64,000 nucleotides of DNA. It comes from Planctomycetia bacterium. GTDB lineage: Bacteria > Planctomycetota > Planctomycetia > Gemmatales > Gemmataceae. This document shows, piece after piece, positions 8,551 through 15,580 of the stretch. The number at the start of each line of letters is the position of its first letter. The stretch's first letter is position 1. Made by a program: the position numbers and the translations under genes. The notes beneath the pieces were generated by a model. That model worked only from the letters and a program-made list of their open reading frames with translations, searched no databases and had not been told where the DNA came from. The DNA lies in NCBI GenBank assembly GCA_005772955.1, contig SXID01000063.1:1-64000 (forward strand), written 5' to 3'.

Positions 8551-9657
8551 ATGAAGCTCTTATCGGGCGGACGGCGTCAGTTGGTACGCGGACTGGCGTT
8601 CGCCGGCGTTGCCGCCGTGGGTTACGCCTTCGGCATCAACAGTGACCGCGTGTCGGCACAACCGACGCTGCGCCCGGCACAGCCCAGTGTGGTAACGGGC
8701 TTGCAGCCGCCGAAGACCACGCCGCAGCCCGAACCGGACCGACGAGTCACCGCCTACATCTACGGCAATGTGCCGGTCACACGCGAAGAACTGGGCGAGT
8801 TCCTCATCGCCCGCGGCGGTCACGAGAAACTCGAACTCCTCGTGAACAAACGGATCATCGAGATCGAGGCCGCGCGCCGCGGAATCACCGTCACACAACT
8901 CGAAGTTCAGGCCGCACTCAATGACGAGATGCGCGGGCTGGGCATCAGCCGGGCCGACTTCGTGAAGCACATCCTCCCGAAGTACGGCAAGACGTTTTAC
9001 GAGTGGGTCGAGGACGTGGTGAAGCCGCGTCTGTACCTCACCAAGATGTGCCAGGACCGCATCAAGATCGGCGAGGACGATTTGAAGAAGGCGTTCGAGA
9101 ACCGCTATGGCGAGCGCCGGCAAGCGAAGGTGATCTGCTGGAGCAAGGAAGACGCGGCCCCGGCCCTGCGCATCGCCCAGAAACAGTGGGATGAGGCCCG
9201 CAAGGGCGACGCCGAGTTCGACGCAGTCGCGCGGACGCAGAACGAACCGGGACTGGCCGGCGCGTGCGGGCTGGTGAAGCCCGTGGGCCGGTACTCCGAG
9301 ACCGCCGACACCACCATCGAGAAGGTGCTGTTCACGCTCAAGGTCGGCGAGATCAGCCAGTTGTTCGACACCCCGTCGGGCATCATGTGCATGAAACTCG
9401 TGGCGATTCTCCCGCCGGACACGAAGGTACAGTTCGACGTCGCGATGAAGACGGCGCTGGCGAAAGAACTGTCCGAGGCCCGGCTGAACCTGGAGATCCC
9501 GAAGTTCTTCCACGAACTGAAGACCGCGGCCAAACCGGTGCTGTACCTGAAGGGGCCGCCGAGTACAGCGGAGTTCCGCGAGGGCGTGGAGAACATCGTC
9601 AACCAGGCCGGCGGCGCGCCCAGTCTGCCGCCGATGCCCGTACCGATGCGACCGTAA
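8551..9657 (+). CDS. Secreted parvulin-type peptidyl-prolyl isomerase
   Basis: 368 residues from ATG 8551, which is preceded by an AAAGGGA purine run; upstream in-frame codons read through repeat DNA. The N-terminus is a signal or anchor sequence (LVRGLAFAGVAAVGYAFGI) followed by a proline-rich linker to about residue 70. Residues about 75-200 form a SurA-like chaperone region (ITVTQLEVQAALNDEMR). Residues about 185-290 resemble the parvulin fold (RRQAKVICWSKEDAAPALRI, FDAVARTQNEP, LVKPVGRY, LFTLKVGEISQLFDTPSG). Expected role from the family: folding help for exported proteins. The active-site histidines of parvulin are not all obvious, so catalysis is not certain. A strong hairpin follows about 180 bases downstream. 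Confidence 0.82.
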   Translation: MKLLSGGRRQLVRGLAFAGVAAVGYAFGINSDRVSAQPTLRPAQPSVVTGLQPPKTTPQPEPDRRVTAYIYGNVPVTREELGEFLIARGGHEKLELLVNKRIIEIEAARRGITVTQLEVQAALNDEMRGLGISRADFVKHILPKYGKTFYEWVEDVVKPRLYLTKMCQDRIKIGEDDLKKAFENRYGERRQAKVICWSKEDAAPALRIAQKQWDEARKGDAEFDAVARTQNEPGLAGACGLVKPVGRYSETADTTIEKVLFTLKVGEISQLFDTPSGIMCMKLVAILPPDTKVQFDVAMKTALAKELSEARLNLEIPKFFHELKTAAKPVLYLKGPPSTAEFREGVENIVNQAGGAPSLPPMPVPMRP

Positions 9658-9719
9658 GACCATGAGGACAGGAGTCTTCGCCCAGAAAGGGCGGGACAGC
9701 GAGTGGCTCATTGCATCTC

Positions 9720-9814
9720 AAGGTAGGCAACTTGCTCCGCGAGTTGCGTGATGGCGGTTGTGGTGCGTGTCGCCGGTCGGGAAGGTGTCACTCGCGGAGC
9801 GAGTGACCTACCTT
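9720..9814. repeat. Imperfect inverted repeat, 24-bp arms
   Basis: Arms 9720-9743 and 9791-9814 (AAGGTAGG...GCTCCGCGAG against CTCGCGGAGC...CCTACCTT) match at 21 of 24 positions around a 47-base spacer. It lies downstream of the isomerase gene and before a conventional terminator hairpin. Confidence 0.65.
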
Positions 9815-9835
9815 AGAACTGCAACGAACTACTAG

Positions 9836-9860
9836 AGCCCAGGGCTTGCCCTGGGCTTTT
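9836..9860 (+). terminator. Rho-independent terminator
   Basis: GC-rich stem AGCCCAGGGC/GCCCTGGGCT (9836-9845 with 9848-9857) followed by TTTTG and CTTTC. Placed correctly to end the plus-strand isomerase transcript. The minus-strand DUF1080 gene ends at 9894, so it may also serve that side. Confidence 0.75.
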
Positions 9861-9893
9861 GCTTTCGCAGGAGCGGGATGTTCGATTGTGCTT

Positions 9894-11432
9894 CTACGGA
9901 TACAGGTCTCGAACCCCGTTCTTGAGTTGATAAATCCGATCGACTTCAACATCGGTGAGCGAGCGGTCGAAAACAGCGAGGTCGTCCTGATACCCGACGT
10001 AGGACGCTCCGAGCACCAGTAGCACCTTCGCGGGATCCCAGTCGAACGTCATGTCCCACTTCTCGATCGCGCCCTGTAACTTGCCGTTCAGGTACAACCG
10101 GCCGACGGGCGGCTTGCTCTTGTCGTTGATGTTCTCCAGCGTGAACACGACATGAGTCCACTTCTCCCGCGAGAACGGCGCCTTGGCTACCTGCACCATC
10201 GGGCGCTTCTCGAACGGGATGTCGCCCCACGGGACGTTGGTAGGGTTCCAGATGGGGAACAGCGGGCGGATCGCGTAGCGGAAGTATCGCGGTGTCTCGT
10301 CCTTGGACCACTCCAGGAAGATGTACCCCTTCTTGTTGTCGTCGCCGATGATCTGAATCGGGTCGCAGTAGCCCGGTTCCAGATCCTTATCCGGGTCCAA
10401 CCGCAACCAGGCGGAGACACTCGCCCCCCAGTTCTTCGCGTTGTAGCCGAGTACGCCCCCGTCCTTGAACGACGGGCGTGTGATCCCCTTCTTGGGGAAG
10501 TGTAATGCCCCGCCGAAACGCCCCTGATCGGCCACCACCTTCACCTCCTCGTTCGGCTTGGCCTGAACCAGTTCTTTGCCTTGCGGGACATAGCACTTCT
10601 TGTCGCCGCGTGAGAAGTCCGCGTCGAGTCCCTTATCGAAAGAGGCGTGCAGTGTGAGCGCCTTCGAGAGCTTCGCTTTGGCTTCCTTGTCCGCGTCGTT
10701 CAGAATCGTCTTCGCTTCCTCGGCGCCGATTTCGCGCACGAAGAGGTTGCGCCAGCGGATCTCCCCGCCGTGCGTCTGGAGCATGATCGGGCCTTTGGCC
10801 GGGAGCGGCTTGGACCGATCCCAGTAGTTCTCCATCACCGCGCCGTCTACCACGAGTTTCGCGTTCAACCAAACCCAGGTCCGCACCCCGATCTGTCGGA
10901 TGCGGAACTGGTTCCACTCGCCAAAGGGTTTGTCTGCGAGGGTGCGAGGGTCGCGGCCGCTTGCGCCGGGCGTGTTGTTGAACAGTCCGCCGGAGCCGAG
11001 GTGCGGCTTGCGGTTGGGGTTCTTGAGGTCGTACTTCTGGTTCCAGTCCCAGATTTGCACCTGCGGCGTTCCGCGCAGGTAGATGCCACTATCGGCTTTC
11101 GCGACGGTCTTGTACTCGATGAGGAATTCAATGTCGCCGAAATCCGCTTCCGTCGTGGCGTAAGGCCCGGTGCCGTCGTTGACCAGTTCGCCGTTCTCGA
11201 CCTTCCAGCTGTTGGGAAAGTCCGCGCGCTGTTTCTTGAGATTCGCCTCTTTCGGTTCACCCTTGAGGTTGGCGCCATCGTGCGGGTTCAGCCCGTACCA
11301 ACCGGTCAGATCCTTGCCGTTGAAGAGGGCGCGAAACCCGGTGGGCGGCTTGGGTTCCTCGGCGCGCGCGGCCGCGACACTTCCCAGCACGACAACCAAA
11401 GGAAGCGCGATCAGGTGAACGGTTCTGTTCAT
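9894..11432 (-). CDS. Secreted DUF1080 (3-keto-disaccharide hydrolase-like) protein with C-terminal LamG-like domain
   Basis: 512 residues. I chose ATG 11432 because it begins a clean signal peptide (MNRTVHLIALPLVVVLGSV, cleavage near ARAEE); the upstream extension is polar and unlike a leader. Residues about 30-235 are DUF1080: GFRALFNGKDLTGWYG, IEYKTVAKADSGIYLRG, NQFRIRQIGVRTWVWLN, GPIMLQTHGGEIRWRN. Residues about 265-505 look like a concanavalin A/LamG jelly roll (LTLHASFDKGLDADF, VSAWLRLDPDKDL, WTHVVFTLEN, YQDDLAVFDRSLTDVEVD). DUF1080 proteins are widespread in planctomycetes and act on carbohydrates. The fusion suggests a glycan-binding plus glycan-cleaving extracytoplasmic protein. Substrate unknown. 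Confidence 0.87.
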   Translation of the reverse strand: MNRTVHLIALPLVVVLGSVAAARAEEPKPPTGFRALFNGKDLTGWYGLNPHDGANLKGEPKEANLKKQRADFPNSWKVENGELVNDGTGPYATTEADFGDIEFLIEYKTVAKADSGIYLRGTPQVQIWDWNQKYDLKNPNRKPHLGSGGLFNNTPGASGRDPRTLADKPFGEWNQFRIRQIGVRTWVWLNAKLVVDGAVMENYWDRSKPLPAKGPIMLQTHGGEIRWRNLFVREIGAEEAKTILNDADKEAKAKLSKALTLHASFDKGLDADFSRGDKKCYVPQGKELVQAKPNEEVKVVADQGRFGGALHFPKKGITRPSFKDGGVLGYNAKNWGASVSAWLRLDPDKDLEPGYCDPIQIIGDDNKKGYIFLEWSKDETPRYFRYAIRPLFPIWNPTNVPWGDIPFEKRPMVQVAKAPFSREKWTHVVFTLENINDKSKPPVGRLYLNGKLQGAIEKWDMTFDWDPAKVLLVLGASYVGYQDDLAVFDRSLTDVEVDRIYQLKNGVRDLYP

Positions 11433-11637
11433 TTCTTGGTTCCTGTTCTGGAAGTATCCCGTCATGGTTCGATCGTCATCATGACCGAACCAGCGCCGGG
11501 TGCAAGATTGCACCGCCGCATTCACTCCTTGCCGGGGTCACCACAACGGACGGGCAACGGTCGTCACTGTAAACAACAGCCGGCGCAAGTGCCGGACGCG
11601 AGCGAGTCCGAGTGGACATACCGGATCGAGTGACCGC

Positions 11638-11832
11638 TCACGCACGACCCAGCCACAGCCGCGTCGCGTTAGCGCGGCGGTCCACATTGTCAATATTCCG
11701 GTGGGCCACCAACATCGCGTTGGTGAGGTTGTTTGAGAGCGTCCGCCGCAGGTACGCGAGTACCTCGTAGTCCGTGCGCCCGGTGAAATTGTTGGGACCG
11801 AAAACAGCAAGCCTGCGGGGTGCCGAATTCGC
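11638..11832 (-). pseudogene. Possible gene remnant without start codon
   Basis: A minus-strand frame is open for about 64 codons and ends at TGA (bases 11638-11640). It reads in a protein-like way (TDYEVLAYLRRTLSN, MLVAHRNIDNVDRRANAT), unlike the overlapping longer reading frame. A stop codon precedes it and the only ATG is well inside. I take it as the 3' end of a decayed gene. Family not recognised. The other approximately 200 bases between 11433 and 11637 show nothing I can name. Confidence 0.35.
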
Positions 11833-11888
11833 TCATCGCTTCTCAATCACCGCGAGCGTATGCTGATGTGAACAACCGGAGGCACCCG

Positions 11889-12164
11889 ATGCGTGCGACA
11901 CTTCTGGCGCTGGCCTTGCTGTTCGCGGGCGCGGCCCTTCACCCCGTCAGCGCACAACCGCAAACGGTCAACATCTTCAAACTCAAGAACGCGGACGCGG
12001 AGAAACTCCGGCCCATCATCACCACAATCTTCGGCGGGCAACGGCTGACCGTGACCGTGGACGCTCGCACGAACGCGCTCGTCATCGCGACCGACAAGGA
12101 CACACTGGAAGAGATTCGCAAGTTGATCGAAGAACTGGACAAGCCCGCCAAGCCCAAGAAGTGA
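11889..12164 (+). CDS. Small secreted secretin-N/NolW-like protein
   Basis: 91 residues. ATG 11889 starts a signal peptide (MRATLLALALLFAGAAL, cleavage near VSAQPQ). The mature part (VNIFKLKNADAEKLRPIITTIF, VDARTNALVIATDKDTLEEI, LIEELDKP) has the strand-helix-strand-strand-helix pattern of the secretin N/NolW-type ring-building subdomain, including the NALVIATDKD..EEI hallmark. Normally this unit sits in type II/III secretin proteins; here it stands alone with no barrel. It is followed 28 bases later by another small protein ending in a similar motif, so the two may be co-expressed. Role unknown; protein-protein contacts are the plausible guess. Confidence 0.72.
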   Translation: MRATLLALALLFAGAALHPVSAQPQTVNIFKLKNADAEKLRPIITTIFGGQRLTVTVDARTNALVIATDKDTLEEIRKLIEELDKPAKPKK

Positions 12165-12192
12165 ACCGCGGATCATCTTGGAGGAGCGACCA

Positions 12193-12519
12193 GTGCTAAT
12201 CGAGGCGATCTTCACCGCGGCGGTGTTGGCCGGCGCGCCTTCGGCCGACCCGCGGGATTGCGGAGCGGACGGACTGCGCTACGCGCTGAAGCACGCATCG
12301 GCGGAAGCGGTCGTCGCGGAACTGGCGCTGCGGTTCCCCGTCGCGCCACCGGGAAATGGTGACCCAAGGGCGAATGGTAAGAGGAAGGGATTGGCGGTGC
12401 GAGCCGTTGCCATTCCGGCGTCGAACGAGGTGCTGGTGACTACGCGATTGGGTGCCGGATCGGCCGTCCGGAAGATCATCAAGCAGTTCGACGCGGCTCG
12501 CGGCCCGATCACTCCCTGA
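12193..12519 (+). CDS. Small secreted protein paired with the secretin-N-like gene
   Basis: 108 residues from GTG 12193, chosen because GGAGGAG (12180-12186) sits 6 bases upstream and a leader (LIEAIFTAAVLAGAP) follows. The rest includes GLRYALKHASAEAVVAELAL and, after a short linker, AIPASNEVLVTTRLGAGSAV and IIKQFDAARG. That last part parallels the strand-helix ending of the preceding protein, so it may be a diverged secretin-N-like fold. Function unknown. The 28-base gap and shared orientation suggest one transcript. Confidence 0.6.
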   Translation: MLIEAIFTAAVLAGAPSADPRDCGADGLRYALKHASAEAVVAELALRFPVAPPGNGDPRANGKRKGLAVRAVAIPASNEVLVTTRLGAGSAVRKIIKQFDAARGPITP

Positions 12520-12598
12520 CCCTTCTGCTCGGCATCCGCTCGCCGTTACGCGACTCCTCAGCGACAATGAACCCGTCCCCTAACCCGACGGGTCCGTC

Positions 12599-14110
12599 AT
12601 GCCGCACCGCCCGACGTTCGATGAGTTCGCCGCGCTCGCGCGCGGTCACACCGTGGTGCCCGTGTATCGGCGGCTCACCGGTGACACGCTCACGCCCGTG
12701 TCCGCGTTCTGCAAGCTCCAGGAAGGCGACTGGTCATTCCTGTTCGAGAGCGTCGTCGGCGGCGAGCGCGTCGGGCGATACAGCTTCCTCGGCGCTGGTC
12801 CCTTCCGCACTTTCGAGGCATTCGGCACACGCACCCGCCGGCGCGAGAACTTCGGGCCGTGGGTGGAATCCGAAGCGGCCGACCCGCTCCGCGTGCTCGA
12901 AGAGATGATCGCGGAGTTCCGCGCGCCGAACGTGCCCGGCCTGCCGCGGTTCTGCGGCGGGGCCGTCGGCTACGCGGGCTACGACACGATCCGCTACGTC
13001 GAACACCTTCCGAACGCACCGACCGACGACCGCGGCCTCCCCGACCTGAGTTTCGGCTTCTACGACCGCATGGTGATCTTTGACCACGCCGCGAAGACCG
13101 TCCTGGCGGTGGCGCACGCACGCGTCGGCGAGGGCGCCGATCTACGCGCCGCCTACGCCACTGCATGCCGCCGCGTGGACGAACTGACGGAGCGCCTTCA
13201 CCGTGGCGTCGCGGACATTCAACTCACGGACATCGACCCCCGGGCGAGCGGGGTGCGGAAGCCCCCGGTTGGATCGGGCGCATTCGCGTCGAACTTCACC
13301 CGACCCGCGTTCGAAGCGGCGGTCGAGAAAGCACGCGAGTACATCAACGCGGGCGATGCGTTCCAGATCGTACTGAGCCAGCGGTTCCGCACCGAAACGC
13401 GGGCGCGGCCCTTTGATATCTACCGGGCGCTCCGGGTCGTGAACCCGAGTCCGTTCATGTTCTACCTACGCGCCGGCGGAGTTACGCTCGTCGGGGCGTC
13501 GCCGGAAATCATGTGCCGCGTCGAGAACGGCGTCATCACGAACCGCCCACTGGCGGGCACGCGGCGCCGTGGCGCCACACCCGAAGAAGACCTGGCGCTT
13601 GCGGCCGAATTAGTGGCCGACCCGAAAGAACGCGCCGAACACATCATGCTCGTCGACCTCGCGCGCAATGATGTCGGTCGCGTCGCGGAGTTGGGTAGCG
13701 TGAAGATCAGTGACCTGCTCACGGTGGAGCGGTACAGTCACGTGATGCACCTTTCGAGCACCGTGACCGGGAAGCTGAAGGCGGGCTTAACCGCGTTCGA
13801 CGCGCTCCGCGCGAGCCTTCCCGCGGGTACGCTCTCGGGCGCGCCGAAGGTGCGTGCTATGGAGATCATTGACGAACTCGAACCACACCGTCGCGGGCCG
13901 TACGGCGGCGCCGTCGGGTATGTGGACTTCGGCGGCAACATGGACACGTGCATCGCGCTGCGCACGATGGTGCTGCTCGGCCAAACCGCTTACGTGCAAG
14001 CCGGTGCGGGGCTGGTTGCGGACAGCGTCCCCGCGAGCGAGTACCAGGAAACCGTCGACAAAGCCGCGAGCCTGCTTCGGGCTATTGAGGTAGCCGAAAC
14101 GCAGTTGTGA
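12599..14110 (+). CDS. trpE: Anthranilate synthase component I
   Basis: 503 residues, ATG start. The N-terminal domain holds the regulatory region ([36 protein letters not shown], which includes the LLES-type tryptophan-binding element). The C-terminal chorismate-utilising domain shows [76 protein letters not shown] and [21 protein letters not shown]. The GAPK..A motif favours anthranilate synthase over isochorismate or salicylate synthases; aminodeoxychorismate synthase (PabB) is less likely. Catalyses chorismate plus glutamine-derived ammonia to anthranilate; a TrpG partner is not in the window. Bases 13243-13269 in the interdomain linker resemble a dispersed repeat. A long inverted repeat follows the stop. 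Confidence 0.93.
   Translation: MPHRPTFDEFAALARGHTVVPVYRRLTGDTLTPVSAFCKLQEGDWSFLFESVVGGERVGRYSFLGAGPFRTFEAFGTRTRRRENFGPWVESEAADPLRVLEEMIAEFRAPNVPGLPRFCGGAVGYAGYDTIRYVEHLPNAPTDDRGLPDLSFGFYDRMVIFDHAAKTVLAVAHARVGEGADLRAAYATACRRVDELTERLHRGVADIQLTDIDPRASGVRKPPVGSGAFASNFTRPAFEAAVEKAREYINAGDAFQIVLSQRFRTETRARPFDIYRALRVVNPSPFMFYLRAGGVTLVGASPEIMCRVENGVITNRPLAGTRRRGATPEEDLALAAELVADPKERAEHIMLVDLARNDVGRVAELGSVKISDLLTVERYSHVMHLSSTVTGKLKAGLTAFDALRASLPAGTLSGAPKVRAMEIIDELEPHRRGPYGGAVGYVDFGGNMDTCIALRTMVLLGQTAYVQAGAGLVADSVPASEYQETVDKAASLLRAIEVAETQL
13243..13269 (-). repeat. Diverged copy of the 28-bp repeat inside trpE
   Basis: Begins GGCGAGCGGGG and continues GAAGCCCCC, matching about 22 of 28 positions of the intergenic arm at 49903-49930. 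It encodes ASGVRKPPV in the linker between the two TrpE domains. The resemblance could partly reflect shared GC-rich codon use, so it is less secure than the other copies. Confidence 0.45.
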
Positions 14111-14119
14111 TGGCGGACC

Positions 14120-14252
14120 AAGAGTTTTATCCGCAGATTACGCAGATGAACACAGATTTGAAGACGGCAGAGCAGAGGAACCAATTGGCAACCTTTGTTC
14201 CGCTCCGTTTTCAAATCTCTGTTCATCTGCGTAATCTGCGGATAAAACTCTT
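14120..14252. repeat. Long inverted repeat with 43-bp arms
   Basis: Arm 14120-14162 (starting AAGAGTTTTATCCGCAGATT) pairs with 14210-14252 at 42 of 43 positions, around a 47-base spacer. AT-richer than its surroundings. It fills most of the gap between trpE and the next gene. The inner motif TTACGCAGATGAACACAGAT resembles a dispersed sequence seen in many bacterial genomes, as I recall it; a search is needed. Confidence 0.9.
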
Positions 14253-14273
14253 CCTCTTCATTCCGAGGTGCCC

Positions 14274-15335
14274 ATGCGACTCCTTCTCCCCGTTGTGCTG
14301 GTCGCCGCGTGCGCCGTCGCGCTCGCGCAAGAGCCGAAGAAACCCGTCGTGAGCGGCGACCCGGCTCGCGTCGAGCGGATTCGCAAAGCGACGATGCCCA
14401 AGATCGACAAGCCCATCTCCTTCGACACGCCCGAAGCCGATGCGATCCTATCAGCCCTCGAAGTGTTCCCCGAAGACAACCCGTGGAACCTCGTCGTCAG
14501 CGACTGGCCATTGCACGCGAAGTCGAAAGAGATTGTCGCGTCGATCGGCGTTGCCAAGCCGCTGCGGTACAACCCGGACATGAGCTTCGTGCTGGTCCCG
14601 CCCGATCAGAAGAAGATCGACGTGAAGCTCGTGAGCTACCCGGACGAGTCCGACAAGGGGCCGTATATGCTGCCGGACAGCGTGCCCCTCGAAGGGTGGC
14701 CCGCGAACTACAAGCGGAACGCAAAGCTGAAGGACACCACGCTCGACGACGTGCAGCGCGACAAGTTGAAGGAAGGCGGCGACCGGCACGCGATCGTGGT
14801 CGATCCGACGAACCGGATGCTGTACGAGTTCTACCAACTGAAGAAGACGGACGCGGGCTGGCAGGCCGCATGCGCCGCGAAGTTCGACCTGAAGAGCAAC
14901 AAACTCCGCCCGGACGGGTGGACGAGTTCCGACGCGGCCGGGCTGCCGATCTTCCCTTCGATCATCCGTTACGACGAACTGAAACGCGGTTCCATCGATC
15001 ACGCGATGCGTGTGACGGTGGTGAAGACGCGTCGCGCCTACGTCCACCCCGCGACGCACTTCGCGAGCCGGCTGACCGACGAGAACCTGCCCCGCATGGG
15101 TGAGCGCATCCGCTTGCGGAAGGACTTCGACACGTCGAAGTTCACGGGTGAGGTGAAGGTAATTCTGGAGGGCTTGAAGAAGTACGGGATGCTGGTGGCG
15201 GACAACGGCATCGACTGGGCGTTATCGTGCGCCCCGGACACGCGCATCCCGGTGTTGCACGACGAACTGCGCAAGGTGAAGGGCAGCGACTTCGAGGTGG
15301 TGGTTCCGCCGCCGGGCTACAAGCCGGAAAAGTGA
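14274..15335 (+). CDS. Secreted protein of a conserved but unnamed family
   Basis: 353 residues from ATG 14274, with GAGGTG just upstream; a signal peptide follows (MRLLLPVVLVAACAVALAQ). I recognise the layout (EDNPWN near the front, then GDRHAIVVDPTNRMLYEFY, RPDGWTSSDAAGLPIFPSII, YDELKRGSIDHAMRVTV, RAYVHPATHFAS, LPRMGERIRLR, KYGMLVADNGIDW) from extracellular proteins of planctomycetes and actinobacteria, but know no assigned function. The many conserved D, H, W and Y residues suggest an enzyme or a carbohydrate-binding protein; that is inference. The preceding inverted repeat ends about 20 bases before the start codon. Confidence 0.8.
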   Translation: MRLLLPVVLVAACAVALAQEPKKPVVSGDPARVERIRKATMPKIDKPISFDTPEADAILSALEVFPEDNPWNLVVSDWPLHAKSKEIVASIGVAKPLRYNPDMSFVLVPPDQKKIDVKLVSYPDESDKGPYMLPDSVPLEGWPANYKRNAKLKDTTLDDVQRDKLKEGGDRHAIVVDPTNRMLYEFYQLKKTDAGWQAACAAKFDLKSNKLRPDGWTSSDAAGLPIFPSIIRYDELKRGSIDHAMRVTVVKTRRAYVHPATHFASRLTDENLPRMGERIRLRKDFDTSKFTGEVKVILEGLKKYGMLVADNGIDWALSCAPDTRIPVLHDELRKVKGSDFEVVVPPPGYKPEK

Positions 15336-15357
15336 GGCAAGGGGTTCGCTCGTTCGG

Positions 15358-15510
15358 AAATCAATCATCGAAGCTGAAGTGCAGTTGAAGAACGCGGTCA
15401 TCGGCTTCGAGTGCGGAGAAGCCTTCAGGTTCGTGACCCAACCCACTTCAGCCGTGCTCCAGGACAGGCTGTTGGGAAGGGGGACAGTGATCAGCCACTA
15501 CCACCGCTGA
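15358..15510 (+). pseudogene. Possible gene remnant upstream of the HEAT-type gene
   Basis: An open stretch ending in TGA 15508-15510 reads like protein (SIIEAEVQLKNAVIGFECGE, FRFVTQPTSAVLQDRLLG) for about 50 codons. It has no ATG; the first in-frame GTG would leave about 42 codons, and the frame continues back into the preceding gene. I read it as the surviving 3' end of a lost gene. Family not recognised. Confidence 0.35.
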
Positions 15511-15580
15511 TGCTTCCGAGGTACACTTGTACTTTGTGGTTGGCGGCCTCTCCCATCCTCGGGCTAGTTGGAGCGTTGCT

